This document shows, piece by piece, positions 31,480-40,071 of a DNA stretch of 64,000 nucleotides. Where the stretch lies: assembly GCA_017534745.1 (NCBI GenBank), contig JAFXVX010000019.1, positions 1 through 64,000 of the forward strand, given 5' to 3'. The notes under the pieces are model-generated. The model saw only the letters and a list, made by a program, of their open reading frames with translations, did no database searches and had not been told where the DNA came from. The position numbers and the translations under genes are program-made. Position 1 is the first letter of the stretch. Each line of letters begins with the position of its first letter. Source of the stretch: Bacteroidales bacterium. Its GTDB lineage: Bacteria > Bacteroidota > Bacteroidia > Bacteroidales > UBA932.

Positions 31480-32536
31480 TCCTGAGAGTCTCCACAAGGG
31501 TTGACGCCAGGAAATCTGTCGCCTGCACAAACAGTGCGGGACAGATTCCGCAGGCGCTGAGCACGACAGTGGAAAGAGCTGTCAACATAAGAGCCGTCGT
31601 CAGGGGGATTGCCATTAGGTTTGTCAGCAGGAAATGCCTCGGGAAGGTGTGGAAGTAGTACCATGCAAGGGGTGCCGTGAACGCCTGGCAGGCAATCGAC
31701 AGCACGGCCGAGTCCCAGATTTTTTTCAGCGGGTCGAATCTTCCTGAAGGATACCACGCGGACAGCCGTGGATAGATGATGACTATCCCGGCGATGGCGC
31801 AATATGACAACTGGAACCCTATGGCGCGAATCTGCAGCGGGTCGAGGACGAGCTGGATAAGCAGCGCACCTGCGAGGATGAGGGAAGGCCTGGTCTTCCT
31901 GCCTGATAGTGAGGCAGTTTCGTGGAGAGTGATGAACAGAAAGGCACGTACTATGGAAGGGGAAGCGCCTGTAGCGAAGGCATAAAGGAGCGATGCCGTG
32001 ACTACGGCTGCGCTCCTCAGGACCCTCGCCGCCGGAGAATTGCCGAAAACCATCCCGAGACGCTTGAGTACAAGGTAAATAATGCCAAGGTGAAGCCCTG
32101 AGAGGGCAAGAAGATGCGATGCTCCGGAGGCGCGGAAAATTCGGACCGTTTCGCGCGGAAGTCCGCTCCTGTCTCCGGCAAGCAGCGCCTTCAGGAGCGC
32201 TCCGGTGCCTTCTTTCCCGAAGGGGATCGTGTCTATGAATTCGCAGAATCTTTTGCCGGCCTTCCGCAAAGCCAGAAGGGTGGCTGACGGGGGAGACGGA
32301 GTGAACTCCTTTGTGAGGAAACAGAAAAGTCCGGTGAAGAAAAAAAGGGGCAGGAGCAGCCAGTCGCTTTTGAGCCGTCCGGAGAGGTACGCGACGAGCG
32401 CAGCCGCAACTCCCGCGCAGCAAAGCCCCGAAACTATGTAGAGAATACGCCAGTCTTCGGCTCCCGACGATGCCAGGGCCCCGATCGCAACTCCGGCAGT
32501 GAACGACAACGAGATCTCCGTGAGCGATCTCCTCAT
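31463..32536 (-). CDS. comEC: short ComEC/Rec2 family membrane protein
   Basis: This 357-residue integral membrane protein carries the ComEC 'Competence' domain, with 'LLKALLAGDRSGLPRETVRIFRASGASHLLALSGLHLGIIY' and 'ASPSIVRAFLFITLHETASLSGR'. Full-length ComEC (600-750 residues) also has an N-terminal OB-type domain and a C-terminal metallo-beta-lactamase domain; here both are missing, leaving only the channel part. Such short forms occur in Bacteroidota. DNA uptake is the family role, but a channel without its nuclease domain may do something else. Confidence 0.88.
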   Translation of the reverse strand: MRRSLTEISLSFTAGVAIGALASSGAEDWRILYIVSGLCCAGVAAALVAYLSGRLKSDWLLLPLFFFTGLFCFLTKEFTPSPPSATLLALRKAGKRFCEFIDTIPFGKEGTGALLKALLAGDRSGLPRETVRIFRASGASHLLALSGLHLGIIYLVLKRLGMVFGNSPAARVLRSAAVVTASLLYAFATGASPSIVRAFLFITLHETASLSGRKTRPSLILAGALLIQLVLDPLQIRAIGFQLSYCAIAGIVIIYPRLSAWYPSGRFDPLKKIWDSAVLSIACQAFTAPLAWYYFHTFPRHFLLTNLMAIPLTTALMLTALSTVVLSACGICPALFVQATDFLASTLVETLRIISLM

Positions 32537-32564
32537 CTTGCGTTCGAAATTACGGAATATTTTT

Positions 32565-32572
32565 TAACTTTG
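32565..32572 (+). promoter_or_regulatory. -7 element for ackA
   Basis: TAACTTTG fits TAnnTTTG and gives a leader of about 25 nt before the ackA ATG. Confidence 0.55.
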
Positions 32573-32600
32573 CACTTACGACAGTAAACTTTTAACCGAT

Positions 32601-33815
32601 ATGATAATTCTTGTAATCAACTGCGGCAGTTCCTCGATCAAGTACCAGCTTCTCGACATGAAAAGCGACGATGTCTATGACATCATAGCCAAGGGTATAG
32701 CGGAGAAGATAGGCCTTCCGGCAGGTATCCTCCAGTATGCTCCCAAGGGGAGGGATAAAATCGTCCGTGATGTTCCGATTCCGGACCATAAGGTAGGTAT
32801 GAAGCTCATCCTCGACGCCCTGACGGACAAGGAGACGGGCGTCCTTTCCTCCCTCGAAGACATCGAGGCCGTCGGCCACCGCATAGTCCAGGGCGGTGAA
32901 TTCTTCTCCGGCAGCGCCATTGTTAACGAGGACGTTATCCGCAAGATTGAGATATGCTGCGACTTCGCCCCGCTCCACAACCCGGCCCACCTTCTCGGCA
33001 TCCACGCCATCGAGGCCGTGCTTCCGACGGTCCCCCAGGTCGTGACATTCGACACGGCATTCCACCAGACCATGCCCGCGTACGCGTACATGTACGCGAT
33101 ACCGTATGAATACTACGACCAGTACCGCGTCCGCCGCTACGGCGCCCACGGGACCTCGCACCAGTTCGTAGCCGCCAAAGGCGCGAAGTTCGCCGGCCTC
33201 GACCTCGAGACATCGCGTATCATCACCTGCCACATCGGCGCAGGCAGTTCCGTCTGCGCGATCCAGGGCGGCAAGTGCGTCGATACCTCGATGGGCTTCA
33301 CCCCTCTCGAAGGCATGATCATGGGCACCCGCGTGGGCAACATAGACGCCAACGCCGTCCTCTTCCTCCAGAAGAAGCTCGGCTGCTCCCCGGACGAGAT
33401 GTCCGAGATTCTCAACCGCAAAAGCGGTTTCCTCGGCATCACCGGCAAGACCTCGGATGCCCGCGAGATGAATGAGCTGGCAAACGGCGGCGATCCCAAG
33501 GCCAAGCTAGCCTTCAAGAAGCTCAACTACGACGTCATCAAGCTCATAGGCCAGTACACGGCCGCTATGAACGGCGTCGATCTCATCGTCTTCACCGGCG
33601 GTATCGGAGAGCACAACAGCCGCTTCCGTCGCCGTGTCCTCGAGAACTTCTCATATCTCGGCCTCAAGGTGGACTACGAAGCCAACCAGGCCTCCGGCGA
33701 GGACGCCATCATCACGACGCCCGACTCCAAAGTCAAGGCCGCCCTCATCTGCACTGACGAAGAACTCGTCATCGCGAGGGACACCATGCGTCTTGTGCTT
33801 TCAGCGTCAGAATAA
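32601..33815 (+). CDS. ackA: acetate kinase
   Basis: This 404-residue protein has the family's normal length and motifs: 'LVINCGSSSIKYQL' at the start, 'TFDTAFHQTMP', 'RRYGAHGTSHQFVA' and 'ITCHIGAGSSVCAI', with 'VFTGGIGEHN' near the C-terminus. It turns acetyl phosphate and ADP into acetate and ATP, the main energy step of acetate-producing anaerobes. The usual partner phosphotransacetylase gene is not adjacent. It converges on the serine hydrolase gene with a 9-nt overlap. Confidence 0.97.
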   Translation: MIILVINCGSSSIKYQLLDMKSDDVYDIIAKGIAEKIGLPAGILQYAPKGRDKIVRDVPIPDHKVGMKLILDALTDKETGVLSSLEDIEAVGHRIVQGGEFFSGSAIVNEDVIRKIEICCDFAPLHNPAHLLGIHAIEAVLPTVPQVVTFDTAFHQTMPAYAYMYAIPYEYYDQYRVRRYGAHGTSHQFVAAKGAKFAGLDLETSRIITCHIGAGSSVCAIQGGKCVDTSMGFTPLEGMIMGTRVGNIDANAVLFLQKKLGCSPDEMSEILNRKSGFLGITGKTSDAREMNELANGGDPKAKLAFKKLNYDVIKLIGQYTAAMNGVDLIVFTGGIGEHNSRFRRRVLENFSYLGLKVDYEANQASGEDAIITTPDSKVKAALICTDEELVIARDTMRLVLSASE

Positions 33816-35039
33816 ATCCCGCCGGGGAAGATATTTCCCGTAATCACGGCGGAGAGTGGATAGAAGGGGCTGCGTCTCGCGTGCGAGACGGGTCCCTTTC
33901 CACGTACTTGTGTTGGTGATAAGGATCCAGCACTCGCCGTCGGGGTAATATTTCACGAGGGCGTTGGTGCCGGAGAAGGAGCCGGTGCGGGTCAGCTCTC
34001 CCTCAGGGGTGGAGGTGAGCCAGCCGAGGGCGAAGGTGTCGTCATTTATATACCGCCCCATCTGCATGATCGTAAACGGCATAAGGATGTCCGGGAGAGG
34101 GTAGAGCCCGTCGATGGCAGCTATAAGGCGGGCAAGCTCCACGGCAGAGCCGGCCCAGGCTCCGGCGCCGGACGAGCCGGTCACGTCGTTGCCGCCGTAG
34201 CATTTCGGGACCATCCTGCCGCTGCCGCCGACATCCGAAATCTCCCCGCTGTCGTCCGGCGGGTAGTATTTCACCTCGCCTTCCGCCCTGTCGGAGAGGT
34301 AGTTGCCGGCGATGTGGAACTCCATGCAGCCGGCTCTCCTGAGTACTTTTTCCTGTATGAAATCCTCGTAGGACATCCCGGAGGCCTTTTCGATGATGGC
34401 CGATAGCAGGAGGTATCCGAAGTTGGAGTACTCCGACACCGCTCCCGGCTCCGCGTCGAGAGGGAGTGTGACCTGGCAGCGAATCATCTCGTCCATCGTC
34501 GGCTTGCTTTTCAGCCCGAACTGCCTCATTACTTTTCTCGTGGAAAAGAGAGGGTCGCCGTAGGCCGTCGTGAAGCCGGCCTGATGACGGAGGAGGTGCT
34601 CCACTGTGATCGCATAATAGTTGTCGTCAGTGATAAGGTCGTCGTAGCCTTCGAGGATACCGAAAGGTCCGAAGACGGGGCTCTGGAGGTTCAGCCGGCC
34701 CTCTTCCTGGAGCACCATGATCCCGATAGCGGTGATGAGCTTGGACACCGATGCGAGGCGCATCGTGTGTCCCGGCCTCATCCGTTCGCCCTTTTCCTTG
34801 TCGGCCCGGCCGTAGCCTTTGGCATAGACCAGGGAATCGTTTCTCGTGACGGCGAGGGAAGCGCCGCGGATGCTCCAGACCCGGAGGAAACTGTCAATCC
34901 TCTCGTCGAGGGGCCTGAGCTCCGGAATGGATGAGTCGGAATTCTCCAGGGTCTCGTTGAGATATTTCTCCACCGGCGCCTGGGCGTAGGCGAAGAACAC
35001 CGTTAAGGTGGCCAATATTCCCAGGACGAGCTTTTTCAC
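33807..35039 (-). CDS. class C beta-lactamase-type serine hydrolase
   Basis: This 410-residue exported protein starts at GTG 35037-35039, whose GTGA overlaps the stop of the MATE gene, followed by the signal KKLVLGILATLTVFFAYAQ. The catalytic motif SxxK is in 'LASVSKLITAIG' and the second motif YxN is in 'EYSNFGYLL'. The domain spans about 45-390. Relatives include AmpC, DD-peptidases and esterases, and the EstB/LactB-like sequence does not tell which. It is the last gene of a five-gene leftward unit. A longer in-frame ATG start inside the MATE gene is rejected because it lacks a signal peptide. Confidence 0.87.
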   Translation of the reverse strand: MKKLVLGILATLTVFFAYAQAPVEKYLNETLENSDSSIPELRPLDERIDSFLRVWSIRGASLAVTRNDSLVYAKGYGRADKEKGERMRPGHTMRLASVSKLITAIGIMVLQEEGRLNLQSPVFGPFGILEGYDDLITDDNYYAITVEHLLRHQAGFTTAYGDPLFSTRKVMRQFGLKSKPTMDEMIRCQVTLPLDAEPGAVSEYSNFGYLLLSAIIEKASGMSYEDFIQEKVLRRAGCMEFHIAGNYLSDRAEGEVKYYPPDDSGEISDVGGSGRMVPKCYGGNDVTGSSGAGAWAGSAVELARLIAAIDGLYPLPDILMPFTIMQMGRYINDDTFALGWLTSTPEGELTRTGSFSGTNALVKYYPDGECWILITNTSTWKGTRLARETQPLLSTLRRDYGKYLPRRDLF

Positions 35040-36430
35040 AGGGTGCCTCCTATGAGTGAAGGGTCGTCGCCGTCCTGCACACTGTCGATACGGCGTATGA
35101 GCTGTATGGCGAAAAATGCCGTCGTAATGGATGAAAGGGCATCCGAGATAGGGAAACTCCACCAGACTCCGTCCACTCCGCCGAAGAGTCCAGGCAGGAA
35201 ATAGATCAGCGGAAGAAGGAATATGAGCTGGCGGGTGAGCGACAGGAAGATGGACTTTCTGACCATGCCGAGGCTCTGGAACAGATTGGTCGTGATCATC
35301 TGGAACCCTACTATAGGGAGCATACAGTTCCCAATCCTAAGGCCGTGGGCCGCAATGGCTTCCAACTCAGGATCATTGGTGAAGATCATCACGACGGGCA
35401 TCGGTATGATCTCGCTGACGAGAAAACCGAGGGTAAGAACCCCCGTCGCCCAAAGGGCGGTCAGCTTGTAAACTTCGCGGACTCTCGAATAGAGCCGCGC
35501 GCCGTAATTGTATCCCGCGATGGGCTGCATCCCCTGGTTCAGTCCCATCGTTATCATGATGAATATGAATGAGATACGATGGAGGATGCCGTGGGCGCCG
35601 ATGGCGAGGTCGCCGCCGTAATTCAACAACTGACGGTTGACAAAAAGGACGACCAGGCAGCCGGCGAGATTCATAAGGAACGGCCCCATGCCGACGGCAA
35701 GGGACTCTTTGGCGATGGGCCAGTTGATCGAGAACACCCTGCCCCGGAAATGCACCACACTTTTCTTCCTGCTGAAATAGAAAAGGGTGTAGCCGAGCGC
35801 CATCGCCTGACAGAGAATGGTCGCCAGCGCGGCGCCGCGGATGCCGAGCCCGAACGTGAAGATGAACAGCGGATCCAGCACGGCGTTGGTTGTGACCGTG
35901 AAAATGGTAAGATACATCGCGGTCTTCGGGTTCCCCGAAGCGCGGATGATGCTGTTGAGGCCGAAATACAGATGGGTGATGATGTTGCCTGCGGCCAGGA
36001 TGAACATATAGTCGCGGGCAAGGGCCAGGGTGTTTTCGCTTGCGCCGAAAAAGGTGAGTATGGGATTGATCCACACAAGGGTCACAAGCGTGAACAGCAG
36101 GCCTATCAGTATATTGAGCGTGAGGGCGTTTGAAAGGACCAGGCTGGATTTCTTGTAGTCCATCCTTCCGAGGAGGACGGAAATCATGGTCGATGCGCCG
36201 ACGCCGACCAGGGTGCCGAGGGCGGCGGATATGTTCATCAGGGGGAAGCAGACCGAGATGCCCGAAAGGGCGAGTGTTCCGATACCCGGAATATGGCCGA
36301 TAAAGATGCTATCGACCATGTTGTACAGGGAAGAAGCCGTCATCGCAATGATGGCGGGGACGGCGTACTGCTTCAGCAGTGAGCCTATCTTCTTCGATCC
36401 GAGCTCGGTCGGGGCTTCACCGCTGCTCAT
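35036..36430 (-). CDS. MATE family multidrug efflux transporter
   Basis: This 464-residue protein has 12 predicted membrane segments in two halves and the MATE pattern: 'GSKKIGSLLKQYAVPAIIAMTASSLYNMVDSIFIGH', 'GVGASTMISVLLGR', 'GLNSIIRASGNPKTAMYLTI' and, in the second half, 'MGLNQGMQPIAGYNYGAR'. These pumps export cationic compounds using Na+ or H+ gradients. It starts one base after the FKBP gene and overlaps the serine hydrolase by 4 nt, so all are likely co-translated. Confidence 0.93.
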   Translation of the reverse strand: MSSGEAPTELGSKKIGSLLKQYAVPAIIAMTASSLYNMVDSIFIGHIPGIGTLALSGISVCFPLMNISAALGTLVGVGASTMISVLLGRMDYKKSSLVLSNALTLNILIGLLFTLVTLVWINPILTFFGASENTLALARDYMFILAAGNIITHLYFGLNSIIRASGNPKTAMYLTIFTVTTNAVLDPLFIFTFGLGIRGAALATILCQAMALGYTLFYFSRKKSVVHFRGRVFSINWPIAKESLAVGMGPFLMNLAGCLVVLFVNRQLLNYGGDLAIGAHGILHRISFIFIMITMGLNQGMQPIAGYNYGARLYSRVREVYKLTALWATGVLTLGFLVSEIIPMPVVMIFTNDPELEAIAAHGLRIGNCMLPIVGFQMITTNLFQSLGMVRKSIFLSLTRQLIFLLPLIYFLPGLFGGVDGVWWSFPISDALSSITTAFFAIQLIRRIDSVQDGDDPSLIGGTL

Positions 36431-36431
36431 C

Positions 36432-37559
36432 CTAAGGCTGCTCGACTACCTGGATATCAAAAATGAGGGGGCAGTAAGCCGGGATGGAACTTCCGCTCCC
36501 GGTGTAGCTGTAGCCGAGAATGGAATAGAAGCATGTCCTGGCCTTTTCAAAGGGGTGGAGCCTTGCGAGGGCGCCGCTGAAACCGGTAATGGTCGTGGAG
36601 CCGGCAAGGGTGATGTCAGTGTATTTTTCCGTCAGGACGACCGCGAGGGGAGAGTAGCTCTTCGAGGTCGAGTAGATGTTGTAAACTTTGGCAGTGTCGG
36701 CTTCCGTCGTGTCGAAAACAAGCCCGTTGAGAAGCCTTCCGGTGTAGTTGACATAGATAACCGTGTCATTGGGCATCTCATAGTTTGCAGGATCTGCCGG
36801 CATATTGTAGTTCGAACCTTCGGAAGGGCTTCCGAAGGAAAGGGTCTCGTAGTAGAAGCCTCTCTTGTGGCCGTTCTCCTGGTCATAGGCCACGGAGTCG
36901 CGGTACGGCGCTGCAAAGTTTTTGTTGATGTACACTTCCATCGAGTCGATTTCCGTCCTGAAGACGTCGTCGCTGAATCCGAGAAGCTCGAATTCATAGA
37001 TGTAGGAGCTGACTGCGCTGTCCGCTACTTTCAGATATTCCTCCTTGGTGCCGTATCGGTCGGTCGTAATCAGCCAGCTGGGAATGGCGACTTTCCTCCT
37101 GCCGCCGATCTTCATCCCGGCGACCGCGTCTTCAAGGCCGGCATAAGTGCCGACGGAGCCGTCCTGCATGTACCATACTCTCGGGCCGTAGTAGTTGCCG
37201 GCCTGGTAGTACCCGACTCTACGGGCTGTCTTCTCGTAGGTCGTCGCCTGGACATAGCCCTGGAGGTCGGTGATGGTGTAATTGACTTTTACCCAGCGCT
37301 GGGAGGCGTCCCAGGCGTCGCCGTCGCCGATGGTCTCTTCGCCAAGCAGCATGACTCCCTTGTCCCCGAGGGGCGTCGCCCGGAGTCCGGTCCGGCCTTC
37401 CTGATAGGTGCCGTCTTCGAGGGGCTTGCCGTAGTAGTACTCAATCCAGGCGTCAAAGAGGCTCTGGATCTTTTCAGCGTCGGAACCGGCGTACTGTTTG
37501 GCGCACCCGGTGATGGCGAGGGCGGCGATTATCGTGAGCGCAGTTGCACGTATTTTCAT
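36432..37559 (-). CDS. lipoprotein with two FKBP-type domains
   Basis: This 375-residue protein has a lipobox (LAITGC). It contains two FKBP-like stretches: about 90-200 ('VKVNYTITDLQGYVQATTYEKTARR', 'GLEDAVAGMKIGGRRKVAIPSWL') and about 255-375 ('VIYVNYTGRLLNGLVFDTTEAD', ending 'PLIFDIQVVEQ'). FKBP enzymes catalyse cis-trans isomerisation of X-Pro bonds and help exported proteins fold. The second domain has the canonical 'YTGRLLNGLVFD' strand, the first is more divergent. It is 4 nt downstream of a single-domain FKBP gene. Confidence 0.85.
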   Translation of the reverse strand: MKIRATALTIIAALAITGCAKQYAGSDAEKIQSLFDAWIEYYYGKPLEDGTYQEGRTGLRATPLGDKGVMLLGEETIGDGDAWDASQRWVKVNYTITDLQGYVQATTYEKTARRVGYYQAGNYYGPRVWYMQDGSVGTYAGLEDAVAGMKIGGRRKVAIPSWLITTDRYGTKEEYLKVADSAVSSYIYEFELLGFSDDVFRTEIDSMEVYINKNFAAPYRDSVAYDQENGHKRGFYYETLSFGSPSEGSNYNMPADPANYEMPNDTVIYVNYTGRLLNGLVFDTTEADTAKVYNIYSTSKSYSPLAVVLTEKYTDITLAGSTTITGFSGALARLHPFEKARTCFYSILGYSYTGSGSSIPAYCPLIFDIQVVEQP

Positions 37560-37563
37560 ATTC

Positions 37564-38091
37564 TCAGTTTGTTATGCTTTCAACGTTGATGTGATAGACA
37601 AGGGCGGATCTTGCGGGAATTGTCCCTGCAACCTTTTTGCCATAGGCGTATTTTCCGGAGAAAAGAATGTAGCATTCTTCTCCGGCCTTCACTCCCTCGA
37701 GGCCGTTCTCAAGCCCGACCAGCAGGCGGTCGGTCCCGAGCTCGATTGTCTCGACTTCGAAGATGCTTTCGTCATTGATTGTCCACTTGGCTGCTTCCGC
37801 AGTGGCCCTGTCATTGGTAGCGAACATGTTCGATGCGGAAACGGAGGTGCCGCTGAGGACGTATCCGGCATAGTAAAAGGATATTATGCCGCCCTTTTGG
37901 AGCGTTTCTTCGGAGGTGCCTTCAGTGACGGTGAGGCGGACGGAGCCGTTGTTATAGGTCGGAGTCCAGTCTTTGTGGGCTTCCACGAATTTTTCTATGG
38001 ATTTCTCCTGATTGTCATAGGTCGCCTGGACCGACTGCTTTACGCAGCCGGCGGCAAGGAGCGCAAGGGCTATGAGGAGATATTTTTTCAT
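37564..38091 (-). CDS. FKBP-type lipoprotein, single domain
   Basis: This 175-residue protein has a lipobox (LLAAGC) and one FKBP-like domain, with 'ISFYYAGYVLSG', 'GLENGLEGVKAGEECYILFSGKYAYG' and ending 'SALVYHINVESI'. Its active-site residues are diverged (no clear VFD motif), so isomerase activity is uncertain; a chaperone role is possible. The start overlaps the stop of the DHH phosphoesterase gene by 4 nt. Confidence 0.82.
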   Translation of the reverse strand: MKKYLLIALALLAAGCVKQSVQATYDNQEKSIEKFVEAHKDWTPTYNNGSVRLTVTEGTSEETLQKGGIISFYYAGYVLSGTSVSASNMFATNDRATAEAAKWTINDESIFEVETIELGTDRLLVGLENGLEGVKAGEECYILFSGKYAYGKKVAGTIPARSALVYHINVESITN

Positions 38092-39131
38092 CCGAGGCTC
38101 TGCTTTATGGCGTTTTCAACATAGGGGCCGACGGCTTCGATGCCGGGAATATCTCCAGGAATCATGAGACGACCGCCCGAGGCGTTTTCGTGGCCGCCGC
38201 CACCAAAAAAGCGCTCGGTGATCTGCCTTGCGGACGTCCCTTTCCTGGAACGGACTGAGACTCTGATGCGGTCATCTTCTTCGGTCAGGAATATGCTGAG
38301 CCTGATGTCCTTCGACGCCAGGGGGATGTTGACGAATCCTTCGGTCTCCCCGTCCCGGAAATCGAACATTGCCTTGATCTCTTTGGTGAGAAGCATCCAT
38401 GCCGCGCCTTCCGGGGTTATCCGGAGGCAGCGGTCCAGCATGTAGCCCATAAGGCGGATGCGGTTGATGCGATAGCTCTGGAAAAGGCTCGTAACTATAG
38501 CGTCCCTGTCAACTCCGGCAGCAATGAGTTCGGATGCCATACTGAGAGTCGAAGGGAAGACGGAATTGGCGAAGTTGTTGGTGTCAGTCGTCATGCCGCA
38601 CATGAGGGCTTTCGCGCAGTCGGCGGGAAGGGCCGCCGCACCCCCGCAGATGCGTGTCAGAATGTGGTAGATAAGCTCACAGGCGGAGGACACGTTGACC
38701 TCGGAGAAAACAAGGGAGAACGGCTCCTCTTCCGGCCCCGGATGGTGGTCTATGAGCACCTTCGGGGCGGCAGCGAGGCGCACTGCCTGCTCCAGGACGC
38801 TTGTGCGCTCCAGTCTGTTGAGGTCCACTACGAACACGGCGCCGGCGCTTTCAATGACCTTTGCGGCCGCCTCCGGATCCCTTCTTCCGACCATGAGCTT
38901 CGGAATCAGGGACGTGACAAATGAAAGCGGCTCTCCCGGAGCGTCCGGCAGCACGACAGTAACGTCCTTCTTGCCGAGATACTCCCTGAGGAACGACGAC
39001 ATGGCCACACACGCCCCCACGGCATCGCCGTCAGGGTTCATATGCGAGATCACCGCTATCTTCTCCGCCGGGTCTATAAGGCCCTTCAGCGAAGCCAGCT
39101 TTTCATCCGTTATGCACACCGCTTTTGTCAT
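38088..39131 (-). CDS. DHH/DHHA1 phosphoesterase (NrnA-like oligoribonuclease/pAp phosphatase)
   Basis: This 347-residue protein has the DHH family motifs: 'ISHMNPDGDAVGACVAM', 'FVVDLNRLERT', 'VLIDHHPGPEEE', 'LMCGMTTDTNNF' and the C-terminal DHHA1 'FFGGGGHENASGG'. NrnA-type enzymes degrade nano-RNAs and 3'-phosphoadenosine 5'-phosphate; c-di-AMP breakdown is a related activity. It heads a leftward unit with two FKBP genes, MATE and a serine hydrolase. Its promoter (TATCTTTG, 39138-39145) ends 6 nt before the ATG. Confidence 0.9.
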   Translation of the reverse strand: MTKAVCITDEKLASLKGLIDPAEKIAVISHMNPDGDAVGACVAMSSFLREYLGKKDVTVVLPDAPGEPLSFVTSLIPKLMVGRRDPEAAAKVIESAGAVFVVDLNRLERTSVLEQAVRLAAAPKVLIDHHPGPEEEPFSLVFSEVNVSSACELIYHILTRICGGAAALPADCAKALMCGMTTDTNNFANSVFPSTLSMASELIAAGVDRDAIVTSLFQSYRINRIRLMGYMLDRCLRITPEGAAWMLLTKEIKAMFDFRDGETEGFVNIPLASKDIRLSIFLTEEDDRIRVSVRSRKGTSARQITERFFGGGGHENASGGRLMIPGDIPGIEAVGPYVENAIKQSLG

Positions 39132-39137
39132 ATCCTA

Positions 39138-39145
39138 CAAAGATA
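39138..39145 (-). promoter_or_regulatory. -7 element 6 nt before the DHH phosphoesterase start
   Basis: TATCTTTG on the minus strand fits TAnnTTTG. A TTCG at 39165-39168 has 19-nt spacing as a weak -33 and overlaps the first bases of the palindromic element. Confidence 0.5.
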
Positions 39146-39164
39146 TAAATTATTGCCGTTAAAA

Positions 39165-39297
39165 CGAAAAATGCCGGTGCTCTTTTTCGCAACGTGCCAC
39201 CCTCGGCATATTAGAGGGAGGGGTCCATCGGCAGATGGGAGGGACGAAGGTTCCGTCAGGAACCGAAGGTGGAGAAAAAGAGCACCGGCATTTTTCG
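39165..39297. repeat. 133-bp palindromic element with 24-bp perfect inverted ends
   Basis: A perfect 24-bp inverted repeat (39165-39188 with 39274-39297, core AATGCCGGTGCTC) flanks 85 bp. Inside, CCACCCTCGG (39197-39206) can pair with CCGAAGGTGG (39263-39272). Smaller hairpins form at 39224-39239 (TCCATC-GGCA-GATGGG) and 39249-39264 (GGTTCC-GTCA-GGAACC). T runs at both bases resemble terminators, but the neighbouring genes are divergent so nothing needs terminating here. It may be a small non-autonomous mobile element or a structured RNA. Confidence 0.8.
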
Positions 39298-39306
39298 ACA
39301 AAGTTT

Positions 39307-39337
39307 TTTGAAAATATCAAAACTGTTATTAAATTTG
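39307..39337 (+). promoter_or_regulatory. promoter for the 39374-41276 unit
   Basis: TTTG (39307-39310) and TAAATTTG (39330-39337) are separated by 19 nt, a perfect Bacteroidota promoter about 37 nt before the ATG. Confidence 0.7.
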
Positions 39338-39373
39338 TCCGGATATGTTCGGAATAACAAAAAACGTCATATA

Positions 39374-40066
39374 ATGAACAACAAAATCGTCAAGATCATC
39401 GTTGAAATCCTTCTGGCCGTTCTGGCAGTGGTCCTCGTTTGGCTGATTTACGCCAGCATCATGAAGCCGGTCAATTTCAACAAGGAGAAAGCGGCAAGGG
39501 AGGAGGTCGCCATCCAGCGCCTCAAGGACATCCGCACCATTGAAGTCGCCTTCAAGAGCGTGACTAACCACTTCACCGCGGATCCCGACTCCCTCATCGA
39601 CTTCTTCAACAACGGCAAGATGGACGTCGTGATGCAGATCGGCTCGCAGGACGACTCTCTCGCCGTGGCCAACACTGCCGCCGTCCGCAAGAAGAACCGC
39701 AAGATCACCAACGAAGAGCTCCTCGAGCTCTACCGTCAGGGCCAGCCCCTCGTGTTCTCCATCAGCACTCCTCTTGCTGTGAAAGACACCCTCTTCGGTG
39801 GCCGCGAAGGCTTTGTCATCGACTCCATCACCTATATCCCGTTCTCGGGAGGCAAGAGGGTCGAGATGGAAGCCATCGTCAAGATGGTCTCCGGTGTCCA
39901 GGTGCCTCTGTTTGAGGCGCGTATGCCGTATGACGACCTTCTGAAGGGCCTCAACCGCCAGCTCATCGTCAACCTCAAGGCTGACCGCGAGAACCAGAAC
40001 AAGTACGAAGGCCTCCAGGTCGGCAGCGTCTCCGCACCGAACAACAACGCCGGCAACTGGGAGTAG
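39374..40066 (+). CDS. conserved single-pass membrane protein of unknown function
   Basis: This 230-residue protein has one N-terminal membrane anchor (about 5-28, VEILLAVLAVVLVWLIYASI) and an exported domain rich in charged residues ('EEVAIQRLKDIRTIEVAFKSVTNHFTADPDSLIDFFNNGKM'). I do not recognise a named family, though this kind of protein is often found in Bacteroidota just upstream of DUF3822. I chose the ATG at 39374 because the longer frame starts inside the palindromic element. Codon choice is strongly biased toward C-ending codons, suggesting high expression. Confidence 0.75.
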   Translation: MNNKIVKIIVEILLAVLAVVLVWLIYASIMKPVNFNKEKAAREEVAIQRLKDIRTIEVAFKSVTNHFTADPDSLIDFFNNGKMDVVMQIGSQDDSLAVANTAAVRKKNRKITNEELLELYRQGQPLVFSISTPLAVKDTLFGGREGFVIDSITYIPFSGGKRVEMEAIVKMVSGVQVPLFEARMPYDDLLKGLNRQLIVNLKADRENQNKYEGLQVGSVSAPNNNAGNWE

Positions 40067-40071
40067 TCCCC

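Noticed and set aside
33807..39131. A beta-lactam resistance island
   Set aside because: The hydrolase has only generic class C motifs and the MATE pump is a common housekeeping type; no regulator or mobile sequence is linked.
39165..39297. A simple bidirectional terminator
   Set aside because: The two neighbouring genes are transcribed away from it, so no transcript would end there.
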